From: Tetracentron sinense
Taxonomy: Eukaryota > Streptophyta > Magnoliopsida > Trochodendrales > Trochodendraceae
Assembly: GCA_015143295.1 (NCBI GenBank)
Contig: CM026562.1
Location: 3,348,001-3,412,000 of the forward strand
Direction of reading: 5' to 3'
DNA length: 64,000 bases
Shown: positions 34,801 to 45,748 of the stretch, one piece after another
Layout: each line of letters opens with the position of its first letter
Numbering within the stretch: position 1 is the stretch's first letter
Made by a program: the position numbers and the translations under genes
Notes under the pieces: model-generated
Databases searched by the model: none
What the model saw: only the letters and a program-made list of their open reading frames with translations
What the model was told of the DNA's origin: nothing

Positions 34801-37800
34801 CCTTCATACTCTCTGACCCCACCACAAAGCCTTGGAATGCAACCTCATTTGCTCTTGCTAGCATCTTACTTAAAGCTTCCGACATTAGAACGAACAAGAA
34901 GGGCGACAAGGTAGATATACTTGCTTTCATCCACCCCCTCTACTTAAACTCCGAATCCCATTTGACTCATAACGTATTCTATGAAAGTCCAATTAATATG
35001 ATCATACGGTTTCTCCAAATCAACTTTACAAATGATGCCCGGGGCCTTCGCTTTAAGCCTCTCGTTAATACTTTCGTTGGAAATTAAGATACCATCTAGA
35101 ATTTGTCTACCCCCATGTATCCCCTTATTGAGTGGAAATGATGGACCCCATCACCCCTTTTAATCGAGAGCCTAGTACCTTTGAAATGATTTTGTAAGCT
35201 CTACAAACTAGACTGATTGGACGGTAATCATTTAGATCTTGAGCCCCTACCTTCTTGGGGATTAACACTACAAAAGTGTTATTGATCACCTTAGCGGACT
35301 GATCAGACTCGTGTAGTTCCATCAAAACCTGAAGGAAGTCTTCTCCTATACTGTCCAGCATGACCTGCCACCAACAAGTGTGTAATAGCCTAAAGTGGAT
35401 CTCCTATTTATAACTAAGCTTGCTCAGTCAGCATCAGTAGAGCCCTCCACTTGCAAGTGATCATTTTTACCAATCAATTCTTTCCCTGACTCAGATTACA
35501 AGTATCGTAGTATCCTCTCAGTTGCCTCCAAAATCCAAATGAATCGTTTGAGGTTTATGCATGAACGGGCTAATTACACCAACTGCATAAGGAATATTTG
35601 GTCATGTTAAGGACAAGTAAATGAGTCTTCCCACTAGAATTTGAAACATTTAAATCAGTGTAGTCAAGGCGTCTAGGCGATGCCTAGGCAATTAGCCCCG
35701 GCTAGGCGAGGTGTTGCCTAGGCGACGCCCAGGTGTTGCCTAGGCGATAAATTTAATATCAATATATATATATATATATCACGTATATATATTATTATAT
35801 ATAACATCCAAAAGACCAAAACTCCACACCCACATTCCACAAAAACATAAAATAAAAAGTCTATTACAATCATTCATCACATAACCAGACATGTTGACAT
35901 AGTGGAGTATTAAACACTTCAAAATCTGGGCCAAATACCCAAATTCATGTCACTGTCCATGTATAATATTAGGCAAAGCCCCCCTGCGATTGCTCGGGAG
36001 GGTGGCAGGGGGGGCAGCACCCCCCTGCGACGCATGAATGCCCAGATTGTATCGAAAACGATATTTTTAGTAAAAAAAGTGATATTTTTAGTGAAAAAAA
36101 CGATTTAGAATTTTGTTACTTTTTCATTACATGTTTTTATATTTTTTTTCTATTTATTGGGATTTTTTTAAAGCAAAAAAAAAAAATATATTTTTTTTTA
36201 TTGGGTTCGATCGCCTAGAGGGGCACCTAGGCAGTTGAGGCTCAAAATCGCCTGGGTGACGCCTTGACTACACTAATTTAAATATCTATATCGACTTGGC
36301 AACCACAATCCCAAGAAAATATCTTAAAGGACCCAAATCCTTGATCTCAAATTCTCTCGTAAGAAATTTTTTAAACCTTTGAATCCCTTGAGGATTATCA
36401 CTTGTTCTCACAATATTGTCCACATAGACGATTAGGGTTGTAGTAGTTCCTCCCAAGTGCTTCACAAATAATGTGTGATCAACATGATTTTGAACATACC
36501 TATATTTTTTCATCACTCCATTGAATCTTTCAAACCAAGCTTTAAGAGATTACTTTAGTCCATAGATAACTTTCAATCTGCATACCTTCCCTACATGATT
36601 CTAAAATTGAAAATCTAGAAGAGGTGCCATATAAACTTCTTCTTGTAAGTCCCCGTGAAGAAATGCATTCTTCACGTCTAGTTGGTGAATATGCCAAGAT
36701 AGGTTTGTAGCAATTGACAACAATACACAAGCTGAGTTCATCTTAAACCACTGGAGCAAATGTCTCCTGATAGTCAACCTCATAAGTCTGAGTAAAACTC
36801 TTGGCCACCAGTCTGGCTTTGTACCTATTCATTGTCCCATCCACCTTGTATTTCATGGTATACACCTACTTACATCTTACTAGTTTCTTCCCTTTAGGAG
36901 CATCAAGAAGTTCCCAAGTGTTATTTTTTATTTAAGCCTTCTTTTCTTCCAACATAGCTTCTTTCCATGAGGGCAGTTGCAAAGCTTCTGTCACACTTCC
37001 GAATTGACATTGAAGACAAAGAAAAGACAAAACCTCGAAGGGGAGAGTGAGTAGTAAGAGACAAAATGAGAAATATGATGAATAGTCGTACAAGAACATT
37101 TCTCTTTGTGTAAGTCAATAGGGATGTCATCATCAATGGTAACAGGAGAAGGTAGAGGTGAAAATTTACCTGAAGATGACTCTAAATCCACATTTGCAGT
37201 GGTAGAAATGAAGACTTAACAAGAGAGGACTCTAAATCCACAACTGTAGAAAGAGTAGGTTGCTCTGTTGATGTAGCCTTTACCTTATAGTCTTATACCT
37301 GGCTGAAGTAGGTGGTAAGCTCATTTTCTCACCACCAGTAGACCCAGAAGATGAATGAGGACTGATGGAAGATTGAACCACAGAAGAAAGATCACCAAAA
37401 AATGGAACAGGGAGAGGAGGGTGAGCCTCTTTCCAGAGACTGGGAAAGAGAACCATCAACATCTTTGACTTTAACATTACTAGAACATGAATTATAAGAG
37501 GAAAATATAGAGGACATACCAGACATGTGATCAGATGTTTTGATATCAATAATCCAAGAGTAACTAGATAAGGGATTTAGGGTAAAAAGAGATATAATGT
37601 GCAAAGGCGAAAGTATTGGTACCTGACTGGGCACGAGAAGTGGAAGATGGAGAAGAGTGATCTAACTGAGTAAGTAAGTGGCGAAGGTTCACAAGTTCAT
37701 CTCGAGGAAGTGGCCCCGATAGAGTAGAACTTGTCGATGAGGCTCTATGTGTAGTAGAGGACTGTCCTGGATGAGTTAATTTTGCCGGTCTGTCGACCAG

Positions 37801-39044
37801 ATCCCAACAAATCTCCTTAGTGTGCCTCGAAGAACTACCCTCCATATCACTTATCCTTGACATACTGTCAAATACGGGATCACACTTATGTGATATGAAT
37901 GGGTCCAGGGCCTCCTAGATATCAAAAATAACTTCCACAACAAGGAAATAAGGCTGTCACAAGATTGATTTTTTTTTCAAAAATCAAATAAATGGGTATG
38001 AGACCATTCAAAAACTTTCAAAAAATCTGAAAAAAACCACAAGTCCTAAAAATATGGATCTTTAAAAAACCATCATATTCCAAAAATACTGTTCACGAGC
38101 ATTTTTCACGCATTATTCATAAACACTCCATTAAAAAAGAAAAAAAAAAAGAAACACATGCCTTGTCTTCTTGTTTTGATACCAAGTAGAAAACGAGGGT
38201 TTGGTGATTTAGGGTTTGAGAAAGAGACAGAAGAAAAAAGAGGAGAAAAGGGGAATAGAAGAAGTTATCTCCATTCCCTCTGATCTCCTTTATATATTGT
38301 ATGTAAGAGATGAAATGCCATAAAAATCCTTTTAAGTACAAGTAATAAAAGAACTAGATTATAAGGGTAATAAAGAGATACTAAAAACAGTAAAGAGTAA
38401 TGTGCTTATTTATTAGGCCCATTACAACACAATCTGACACACTAAATAAGTATTAGGCTTGAGAGGCGGAGATACCTTTTTTTATGATACAAAGTTTGGA
38501 TAAAATGCCTTCTTTTTCGTTCTTACTAGAATTGATTATTGATATATGCACATGTTCATTATCACAGGTTAGCTTAAGAGATCCCCTTCGAAGTGGTGTT
38601 GATGATCATGGACTCAGGGAAATAATTGGGGCAGCGGTATGCACGATACTGTCTTCTCTTGATGCTTTGAGTTGTAAACACAAAACCATCTAATGTTGAA
38701 ATTGTCAGAACTAATTGTTTTCATCGATATTCTGAAAACATCATATTATTATGGTTAAGATTATCGTATGTTGAAGGCTATGGGATTGCTTGTCTCATGT
38801 TAGGTCTGACCACTGCCTAATGTACTGTAATAACTAATTAGTAACATTGCCAGATGGCCCAGATCAATGGTCATGTTGATAATTTGCTTAACTTTTGGAG
38901 CTTGTAGTATGTGAATTTTGCTTAAATTATTCCAAGGCTTTCAATTCTTGTTTGCTTCAGGTCAAGAGGAAGAAAGCTGCTCATGCTGGAATGTTTGACA
39001 TTGCAAAGACGGCAAATAGACCTATGATACATATTGGTGGCTAA
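25859..39044 (+). CDS. CNX2: GTP 3',8-cyclase, mitochondrial (molybdenum cofactor biosynthesis, MoaA family)
   Basis: CNX2 is the radical-SAM enzyme that converts GTP to 3',8-cyclo-GTP, the first step to molybdopterin, in mitochondria. The predicted exons are 25859-25924, 30336-30977, 31170-31337, 31446-31637, 38568-38636 and 38961-39044. All are GT-AG, phase 0, giving 406 residues (about 390 in Arabidopsis). The N-terminal FeS motif CNLRCQYC has cysteines at residues 101, 105 and 108. [11 protein letters not shown] follows. The C-terminal cluster [18 protein letters not shown] has cysteines 333, 336 and 350. The protein ends in the essential IHIGG diglycine. Exon 1 ([16 protein letters not shown]) is basic like a targeting peptide. 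Its join to exon 2 is the least certain part: the ATG at 30294 would give an alternative start without that peptide. Introns 1 (4.4 kb) and 4 (6.9 kb) are loaded with transposons, but no exon is damaged. Confidence 0.93.
26654..27090. mobile_element. Tourist-like MITE in CNX2 intron 1
   Basis: TTA lies on both sides (26651-26653, 27091-27093). The ends GGGTGCCATCATTTCTCG and TTTGATGCCAAACGGCCCC are imperfect inverted repeats. It is 437 bp and non-coding. Surrounding sequence at 26501-26650 and 27200-27286 may be the arms of an older element (GTGCTAGAGACACACC and GGTGTGCAAAAATTCTAGC) into which it inserted. Confidence 0.55.
27412..29829 (+). mobile_element. Solo LTR of a long-LTR retrotransposon in CNX2 intron 1
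   Basis: It starts TGTAATGACCCCAAATCC and ends TTCAGGTCTCTACA. The identical 5-bp flanks CAAAG lie at 27407-27411 and 29830-29834, a perfect target duplication. At 2,418 bp with no internal region, it is a recombination relic. A TATA-like CTATTTATAG at about 29149 sets + orientation. The GAGTACAAAAGTACTCGG phrase at 27833 is common in plant gypsy LTRs. A short GATCGATCGCA array lies downstream of the TATA box. It is related to the remnant at 1-2788. Confidence 0.85.
29220..29314. repeat. Array of GCGATNGATCGCA near-palindromes in the solo LTR
   Basis: Five units of about 18-21 bp, each centred on GATCGATCGCA or GATAGATCGCA and separated by short A/T runs (CTATTTT, GAAATTT, CCATATT). The related LTR remnant at 1-2788 has only a degenerate pair near 2260-2300, so the array expanded in one lineage of the family. 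Confidence 0.85.
32701..32750 (-). mobile_element. 50-bp retroposon stub with 17-bp target duplication
   Basis: A perfect duplication TAATCAATAGAAAACTT lies at 32684-32700 and 32751-32767. The insert begins with a T run, so its A-tail points left (minus strand). The rest (GGAAACGAGGGTATCC, CCTCTTAGAGCACCTGAC) looks like the 3' end of a SINE or LINE cut off after about 45 bp. It inserted at the outer edge of the left copia LTR. Confidence 0.7.
33470..35370 (-). mobile_element. L1-type LINE inserted in the copia element
   Basis: On the minus strand, RT pieces run from 35361 ([20 protein letters not shown]) through the catalytic region near 34770 ([12 protein letters not shown]), [13 protein letters not shown] at about 34480-34520, and the C-terminal [16 protein letters not shown] near 33720-33760 to the zinc-binding end. 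Several stops and frame changes interrupt it, and the catalytic box reads FTDD where FADD is usual. It is 5'-truncated and from the same family as 4692-6490. The left part (33110-33470) may be its 3' end plus an unidentified stretch; boundaries there are not resolved. Confidence 0.82.
35656..36275. mobile_element. hAT element inserted in the copia element
   Basis: Perfect 8-bp duplications ATTTAAAT lie at 35648-35655 and 36276-36283. The ends are CAGTGTAGTCAAGGCGTC and GACGCCTTGACTACACTA. GCCTAGGCGA/TCGCCTAG subterminal repeats adjoin both ends. It is 620 bp, no transposase, with a TA microsatellite at 35762-35780 and a GCAAAGCCCCCC block near 35970 related to the repeat at 3087. Confidence 0.87.
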
Positions 39045-39362
39045 GGCTTGGTATGCTCTTTATACTAAAGTTCTATCTGTGACTGCTATTCACTATCAAG
39101 CTATTTGAAGATAAATCTGTCCACTTCATTCTTATTTCATGCAGACAATTATATAGAGTTTGCCTGCCTTCGTTTGCTGAGATATTGTGGAACTAGATAG
39201 TTGACTGGATTGAATTTTTTTCTTTCAAATGAATGGAAATCAACTAAATTTTTATTTCATATTCCTTTCCCTTGTGAAACACTTTTGAACTGCTGCTGCA
39301 TAAATATTTATGAGAATAGCAATTTGGTATCACCATCTGTAGCTCCAAACCTGCCTTATGGT

Positions 39363-40298
39363 GAAGGTATTAAACTTTGGTTTCGATATAAACTTCGGTC
39401 GCTAAGGAAGTGGACACGTTTCGAGGAAGTTTAAGGAAGCCCAAGGAAGTTATGTAAAAATAAAGAAGTTTAGGAAACTTTAAAGAAACATTGAAAATCT
39501 AAGGTGAAACTTTAGAACTTCAATACTTTAAGCATAAATACACATCTAGAATTCATTATATTACTGATGCAAGCATGTACTACTCAAATGTGAGAATAAT
39601 GTTAAGTGATATCCGTTGTCTGCTTGTCTGAGCTGTACTTTCTTCTTGATATTTCTCTATATTGTCAAATTTTTTTAACAATATTATATCATCTTTGTCA
39701 AATGAAGGGGATATGTATTCTCTTTATTTTTCAATGATTATCCATATTAATTGTTTTAGAAATCTGAAAAACTTATGAATGCACATTAAAGTTGATAAAT
39801 AATTGAAATTCAATTTAGTTTCTAAACCTATTTTAATTTGTAAGTGATGAGCTCAATGTTTTTACAAAACTGAATTAATATGTGAAGAGGAGGAGATGAG
39901 TAGTTAAATAATTTTTAATTAATGAAATACTATTAGGATTTTTTTAAATATTACTAAAATGCCCTTATGGGCATAATATACGAATAACAAAATTATTAGA
40001 ATAATAAAATTATAATTTATAATAAGGTTAATGCTAACCACACTAATAATAAAATTATATTTATAAAAATGTTATTGTTGCTCTCTTTTAAAGCTAGTTA
40101 TATTTATAATAAGGTTAATGCTAGGGATACGTGTCTTTCCTTATGAAGAAAGTAAGTTTAAATTGAGTGGAACTAGCATTACCCTTTTAAGTTAAAACTT
40201 AAAAACCCTTGAATTTACAGATTTTTCGCTTCGGACACCACAGAAGTCGACTCAATTCGGTCAACTTTGGCGGAATTGAGTTGATTTTTGACACCATG
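39363..40298. mobile_element. Probable hAT-like element downstream of CNX2
   Basis: An identical 8-bp CTTATGGT lies at 39355-39362 and 40299-40306. The ends GAAGGTATTAAACTT and ATTTTTGACACCATG are only weakly inverted. It is A/T-rich and non-coding. Within it, 40108-40184 resembles the MITE at 50475-50626 (GGTTAATGCTAG ... ACTAGCATTACC). The call rests mainly on the target duplication. Confidence 0.5.
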
Positions 40299-40306
40299 CT
40301 TATGGT

Positions 40307-41104
40307 TCAAACAAGATCTAGGACTGTAAAAGAAATGCATTGTTTGGCTAATCAAGTTTGCCTTGCTTTTGAAGAATACATACCGCTAGTGACAGTGAAG
40401 CATATTCTAATAGTTCATTCATGAGTTGATGGCATGCCATGATGTGGGCTACTTGTGCATGATGTCATCAACTTACCAAGCGCTAAATGGAGCTGTGTTA
40501 TTTTGTGTTAATGTTATGCAAAATTTGCATGCTACTCAGGCATATTGTCTTAAAGAAAGCTAATATCCAAAACTAAAACAGGAACCTACTTGGTTCCTTG
40601 TTTTGTTGGCATGCTTTCCAAAAATTCCATGTTAGTAGTAGGCATGACCTACCATTTGGCATGCTAGGTTGCTGTGGTTGAAGATTGACATTTTAGGGGA
40701 GACGACCTTGGATAAGCAACTGAGTGGAGCTATGAAAGAGGAGACGCTATATATACTTTTCAGTCTATTGGAGAACTCCTTCCTCTTGAAAGCTGAAAAA
40801 GTGATAACAGTATGGTTTACGTCTTCACGGGCTCCTTGACCTTGTTCTAGGAACTCTTTATCGATATTGGTGGATATTGTCACAATAGGACAGGTACATA
40901 TATGTGTGTGTGTGCGCGCGCGCGTGTTGAGGAAGCTCGCAAGAGAGGAGAAGATAAATGTAGAAATGTCCTAGATTGGGATGAATAAGATGAGTTGAAT
41001 ATATATATATGCGGCTAATTAGTTGTTGATTGTTGAGAATCAGAAAGCCTTTTCCCTTCATGAAATGTTTAATGACCTACCGTTTGCTCATTTAATAAAA
41101 TGAT
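40307..41104. other. Intergenic stretch with a TG/CG microsatellite
   Basis: No gene is recognised. A compound TATATG-TGTGTG-CGCGCG run lies at about 40895-40926. Short frames here are low in complexity and not called. Confidence 0.5.
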
Positions 41105-41112
41105 ATTTTGAC

Positions 41113-42557
41113 CAATGTTTTAGAACGCGAAGGCATGATGCGAGGAGTTAGGACCTCAAGATGCGTGAGGTGTAAGTCTCATAAGAAAGCTTCATGCTCT
41201 CTCATTTTAACAAATCAATAAAATATAAGAAAAATTATAAAAAGATTAAAAAAGAATGAAAGATTATAATATGTATACATGTCATATATATATATATTAT
41301 ATATATATAGAGAGAGATACATTTATATAAACATATATTTGTATTCGTGTACATTGTGTATGGGTGCACACGTACATATAATAAATATTGTATAAATTGT
41401 TTAACTACTAACAAAATAAAGATAAGAAATGCAAGCAAATGCTGAAATTTAGATTTACTTTTTTGTTCATATACATATTGAAGATGATGTTCAATTAGCA
41501 ATGCATGTGGTGGATTTAGAATTTTATTAAAAAATTGTGAATAAGTTTTGAACTACATTGAAAGCCAGTGACTTCAAATTTTTGCAATGTTTACTAGGGA
41601 AATAGTGTGAATTAGACTCAAAGGGTTTTAAAAGCGTAAATACGTTAAACATAACAAATTAAGTGGTAGTTGAAACCAATATCACCATCATCATTTTCAA
41701 AGTCTTATCTGAAATAAATTATTATTAGTTGAAACAAATAATATCTACAATTACATCCTCGAGCGGCAGTCAAACAGGGGTGTGAATGCGAGATGCCAGC
41801 AGAAGGATAGGCCGGACAGAGGCTAAGGCTGCTTCCTTCCCACTGCGTCCTTCCTTGTGTGTCGGAGATACAAAGCGAGTGCAATGGAAAAGAACGGGAA
41901 CTGGGTTGATCTATTTTATGACGAAGCATCCGAAGCATAACTACACACTCTCACGATCTTTGCCGAGAGATAGGAGCATTCGGTGGAACCGGTGAACTAC
42001 ACTTGCTTCTGGATAGATGTGTGGGACAGAGGCTCGTGGACCGTGGTACCTGCTGCCCACCCTTCCTCCTCTTTTTTGAGAATCGTGTGGATGGAGAGTG
42101 GGCAGAAGGGAAGGAGGTCCTCATACGGAGTACACACTTACTTGAGCAATGCGGGAGACTGAGGAATAGGTCGAGTAAACTCCCCTAGGGCCGTAAAAAT
42201 CACAAACGAAGTCAGCCTTTGATTTGATTGGTATTGATTTTTTCTTAGTGATTGGAAAGGAGGGTGCCTGGGTATGTTATAGAGAGGGAAGCCTTTAAGT
42301 GATAGGGTTAGTAATTCGAATGGCGAAGAGAGGGGGCTCAACAGTTTTACAAAAAAAACCACATTTAAGACTCAATTGTGGTTAGAACCCTAATTTTAGT
42401 TATTTATGAGGCGTACGCTATAGACATAAAGTGAGCTTCAAGACGTGAGGCGTGTGCCTCATGTGAGCCTCTCACTTTGAGGCACCTCATGGTTGAGCCT
42501 CAAGGCGTTTCCTTAAGCCTCGCCCCGAGTAAACCTCAGACACCTTTTAAAACACTG
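41113..42557. mobile_element. Second copy of the CAGTGTTTTAAAAGG hAT family, interrupted
   Basis: Flanks ATTTTGAC (41105-41112) and ATTCTGAC (42558-42565) differ by one base. The ends are CAATGTTTTAGAACGCG and CACCTTTTAAAACACTG. It is inverted relative to the copy at 6554-8050, and its interior matches that copy's in reverse (TGTGAATTAGACTCAAA near 41606-41622). About 600 bp of foreign, GC-richer DNA sits inside at about 41755-42360. No transposase is present. Confidence 0.83.
41755..42360. other. Probable mitochondrial DNA insert (NUMT) inside the hAT
   Basis: By comparison with the copy at 6554-8050, hAT sequence stops near 41755 and resumes near 42362. The inserted DNA is distinctly richer in G+C than its surroundings and contains blocks such as CGGTGGAACCGGTGAACTAC and CGTGGTACCTGCTGCCCACC, which I recall as plant mitochondrial, of group II intron type. 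It has no long frame and no retroposon-like tail. Organelle origin is inference from remembered sequence and composition. Confidence 0.5.
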
Positions 42558-42565
42558 ATTCTGAC

Positions 42566-43224
42566 AAAAGGCTATGGGTAAAACCAAAATCAACAAGGAA
42601 TCAGAACTTGTTACAAATGCTGTTCCTGCAAACTATTCTCATGGTCCATGCTTCCTTGACAATCTATTCCAGAAGTTGAGACCTGGTGTACCGGCATATC
42701 CTTTGTTCCAATCCAAATGCCCCTAGCCTTCACTCTAGTAATAAGTTCGTGCCTCTCCTGACCATATGATGTAAGGTTATCATTATCTATGTTGGAGAGA
42801 TCATTTTGTTTATCTTATTGTAGTCTGTGAAGTCTAAAGATTAAGGAACCAGAGTTTTTTTTACTGAGAAGCCATCATTGGAATTTGGAAAGGAGGCTTC
42901 ATTTAATTGAGATGTTCTTTAGTTCTCTTGATTGATCAAAATCTAGGCATTGATTATCTCCTCCCATGTTATCTGGTAAAATTGATCAGTCAAAAGGACG
43001 GGCATAGTCATAGAGACCCTCCCCAAGTAGACTCATCTCAATCGTGGACTATGGTCAAAGTTGAGGTTTGATACTGGAAGCAGCTGAAGGGAGGAGCGGA
43101 TAGAGAGGGTGGGGAGTGGCATTCAAAAGTAGATTCTTTCAAGTTGAAACTTGAAACTGTACATTTGACTGGATTCCTATACATGTACTAGACTGAAGTT
43201 GTAATCATCAAGAGACACAGTTTG
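42566..43224. other. Spacer between two hAT copies
   Basis: About 0.66 kb with no recognised gene or element ends. It may belong to whatever sequence the two hAT copies entered. Confidence 0.45.
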
Positions 43225-43398
43225 TTGCCTCCACTAAGGAAGATATGAGGTGAGGTGTTAGGACCTCTAGACATGTGGGTCATAAGCTTCAAGGCGTGAG
43301 GTCTTGATTCTGTAGCCTCATGCTTGAACATTTTATAATAAATAAATGAATTAAAATTGGGAAAAATTGCAGACAAATCCAATAAAGTAACAAAAGAA

Positions 43399-43443
<45 letters not shown>

Positions 43444-43870
43444 AAGAAAAATATATAAATCATTCAACTATCATATAAAAAAGAAATATCTGAGGCAAGA
43501 AAATGATGCAATTGAGATTCACTTTTTTGTTCATTTCTATATTGAAAGACATCTTGGGGTCGTCAATTTATGTTGCACATTTTGATTCTAACTTATAGTT
43601 GCAAACAAGAACAAGAAATGTAAGGAGAGGCTAGTAGTTCCAAATCTCTTCAAGTTCTTCTAGGAATTTATTAATGCAGGAGCTTCAAAAGGTTTTAGAA
43701 ACCCTAAATACGTTAAAGATAATAAACAAAGCATTAGCCTAAACAAATAAAAACAAAATGATTTTATGTCTTAGTATTTTTAGAACCCTATTTTTGGTTA
43801 ATATATGAGGCACATGCCTAAAAATAAGGTAATCCTCAAGGCGTGACGTGTGCACCTCACTCTTTGTGGT
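43225..43870. mobile_element. Degraded third copy of the same hAT family
   Basis: Subterminal phrases (AGGTGTTAGGACCTC, CTTCAAGGCGTGAGG at the left; ATATGAGGCACATGCC, TCCTCAAGGCGTGACG at the right) and interior TTCACTTTTTTGTTCAT match the copy at 41113-42557 in the same orientation. The outermost inverted repeats and a target duplication are not found. It contains a compound AT/GT microsatellite at 43403-43442. Confidence 0.7.
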
Positions 43871-45177
43871 AAGGGCCCACAATTAAACGGATTCAGATTC
43901 GAATCGGATAATATCTGCTTTCGTTTACAGCTCCCTAAGTACACATTCAGGCTTCTTGTGTTTCTAGTTTGACCGGCTTTGATGGTTGTTTGACTCATTT
44001 TGGACTGACTCATTTCAGGGGTGTATGCCCACTTTTGGACCAATCCATTTTGGGAGTACACGGCCCATTTCTGAACCAATTCATTTTGGTGGGTGTAAGG
44101 CTCGTCATGTAGCCTGTGGCCCTATATCAGTTGGACTTGCTTTGTATGTGGGCCTTATCCTCTAGGAGTTAAACCCAGTCGTAGGATGCCATTGGGCCCA
44201 TTTTGAACGTGTAGAGCCTTTTTCATGGGCTAGGGAGCTATTTATAATTTAGCAAGAGGTGTATGGACATTTGTTTTACAATTTCAAGGGTGTATAGGGA
44301 CCTTTTTCTAAAGCTGAAAATTTTTAGGGTTCTACAATGTGATTATGTTGGTACTTGTTTTACAATTTCAAGAGTGTATAGGGACCTTTTTCTAATGCTG
44401 AAAATTTTTAGGGTTCTACAATGTGATTATGTTGGTACTTTAGGATATAATCTTCCTGTCAGTTTTGAGTAAATCTGTTGTGGATAGAATGGAGTTTCTG
44501 ATATTGGAAGTAATGAGGCGATGTGTAATTGACATGGTTATGTTGTACGATATAATCTTCATTTTAACTTTGAGAAATTTTGTTGCCAATAGGATAAAAC
44601 CACAAGCAGATAGAGTTATAAATTATGTCGAATGTTCTTCAGTTTTAAATTGATATGAAGAAGACTGGACACTTGAGCTCACTAATCAGACTATATATGA
44701 TACCGATATATGGATTAATAAAAAGTTGGTATGGGCTTTTCATTCTTTGATTGATTTGATTTACTTCTCGTTATGTTGTGTTGACAGTTGAATATGGCTT
44801 TGAGTTCACAGCAGAAGGTTGAAGCAGCTATCTGATTTTGTTGTCTTGATACAAAATGATGGAGCAGATCTGTTCACATGTGTGAGAGGCCTAGTCAATG
44901 AATTTTGGAAAGGATGTATGTCTTTTGAGGCCTCACACAAACCTGGATAGGCCCTTGTCGTTTTCTTCTATTTGATTTCCTGCAAGTTTTTTAAGGGTGT
45001 AATATTTTAGACTACTAATTATTACATTGATTTCATTCTCTTTGTTTTTCTTGAGCTTGTTAAAGGTGTGGAAGCAATGGTTGCGAAGAAGCAAAACAGA
45101 CCTATTTTCAGAGCTGCAATAAAAAATCAGGAAAAATAATGGGGAAAATCCTTATTTAACAAGAAAAAGTTCTACAT
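43871..45177. other. Intergenic stretch, repeat-rich, no gene recognised
   Basis: It holds repeated CATTTTGG/CCCATTT phrases (43990-44095), a TATA-like GAGCTATTTATAATTT near 44236, which hints at a decayed LTR, and an 84-bp tandem duplication. The rest (44480-45170) shows no recognisable exon; a possible acceptor TGTTGACAG at about 44780 leads to a frame that stops quickly. Confidence 0.4.
44268..44435. repeat. 84-bp tandem duplication
   Basis: Two copies of an 84-bp unit (for example TTGTTTTACAATTTCAAG at 44271 and again at 44355), differing at only a few positions. Because 84 is a multiple of three, a short open frame repeats a 28-residue unit. There is no independent sign that the frame is used. 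Confidence 0.9.
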
Positions 45178-45748
45178 TGTTAAAGTTTTTGTTGACGGTG
45201 TGTAACTCAAACTTGAGGAACCGGTTGACCAGAATTGCAACCAGTCGACCACTATTACCCAAAACACACAGGTCGCAATTCTAGCAGCCAAAGCAGTCAA
45301 GTCGGTGACCGGTTTTCACGGAACATGGTTATTTAACCAGGATTTGGTAAGTTATGCTAATTGGAGATTTTCTAATTGCCTAGGACTAATGTAGGCTTAT
45401 AAATATGTGCTTATAGGTCTAGGTTTCATGGTGTAAATAATAGAAAGAGATTAAGCACTTGAGGGCTTGGAAAAAAAGTTCAAGGAAAGGAGATAGAGAT
45501 TTTTTTTGGGGTTCAATGAGAAGGTGACTTGAGTGGGGTGTACAAAGGGTCTCTAGGCTTGGGTTGAGATTTAATTTGACAGAAGAGTGATTTTGTACTG
45601 GTTTTGCAAGGTTTCCCTGAATAAAGAAAAACAATTGGATCTTGGCCCATGGATGCAAGCAGGTTATTACTAAACCACATAATTTTCTTATGTTTTTCCT
45701 TTGTGTGTGCTTGTTTATCTTTCCCAGCAGATCTATAATCCCTCAACA
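45178..45748 (+). mobile_element. Candidate Ty1/copia solo LTR
   Basis: TGTTAAAGTTTTTGTTGACG opens the segment and TCCCTCAACA closes it. Between them are a TATA-like TTATAAATATG near 45398, AATAAAG near 45620, and GCAGGTTATTACTAAACCAC, all in the order typical of copia LTRs. The flanking five bases do not match, so the outer limits or its solo nature are uncertain. No coding part is attached. Confidence 0.5.

Larger units (their letters stand above)
32759..38429 (-). mobile_element. Old Ty1/copia element in CNX2 intron 4
   Basis: Two similar LTRs of about 245 bp bound it (about 32759-33011 and 38188-38429). Both have the TTATTTATTAGGCCCATTAC end on the + strand and differ at roughly one site in ten to twelve by eye, so the insertion is old, of the order of a few million years at usual plant rates. 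On the minus strand TTGGTATCA (initiator-Met-type primer site) follows the right LTR, and a GAGGGAGAG purine tract precedes the left one. Parts seen on the minus strand are a gag/protease region (about 37200-37860) and RT ([27 protein letters not shown]). It is broken, with many breaks, and interrupted by a LINE (33.5-35.4 kb) and a hAT (35656-36275). Confidence 0.85.

Noticed and set aside
41235-41501. Minus-strand frame rich in Ile and Tyr
   Set aside because: It comes from AT and AG microsatellite sequence inside a hAT element.
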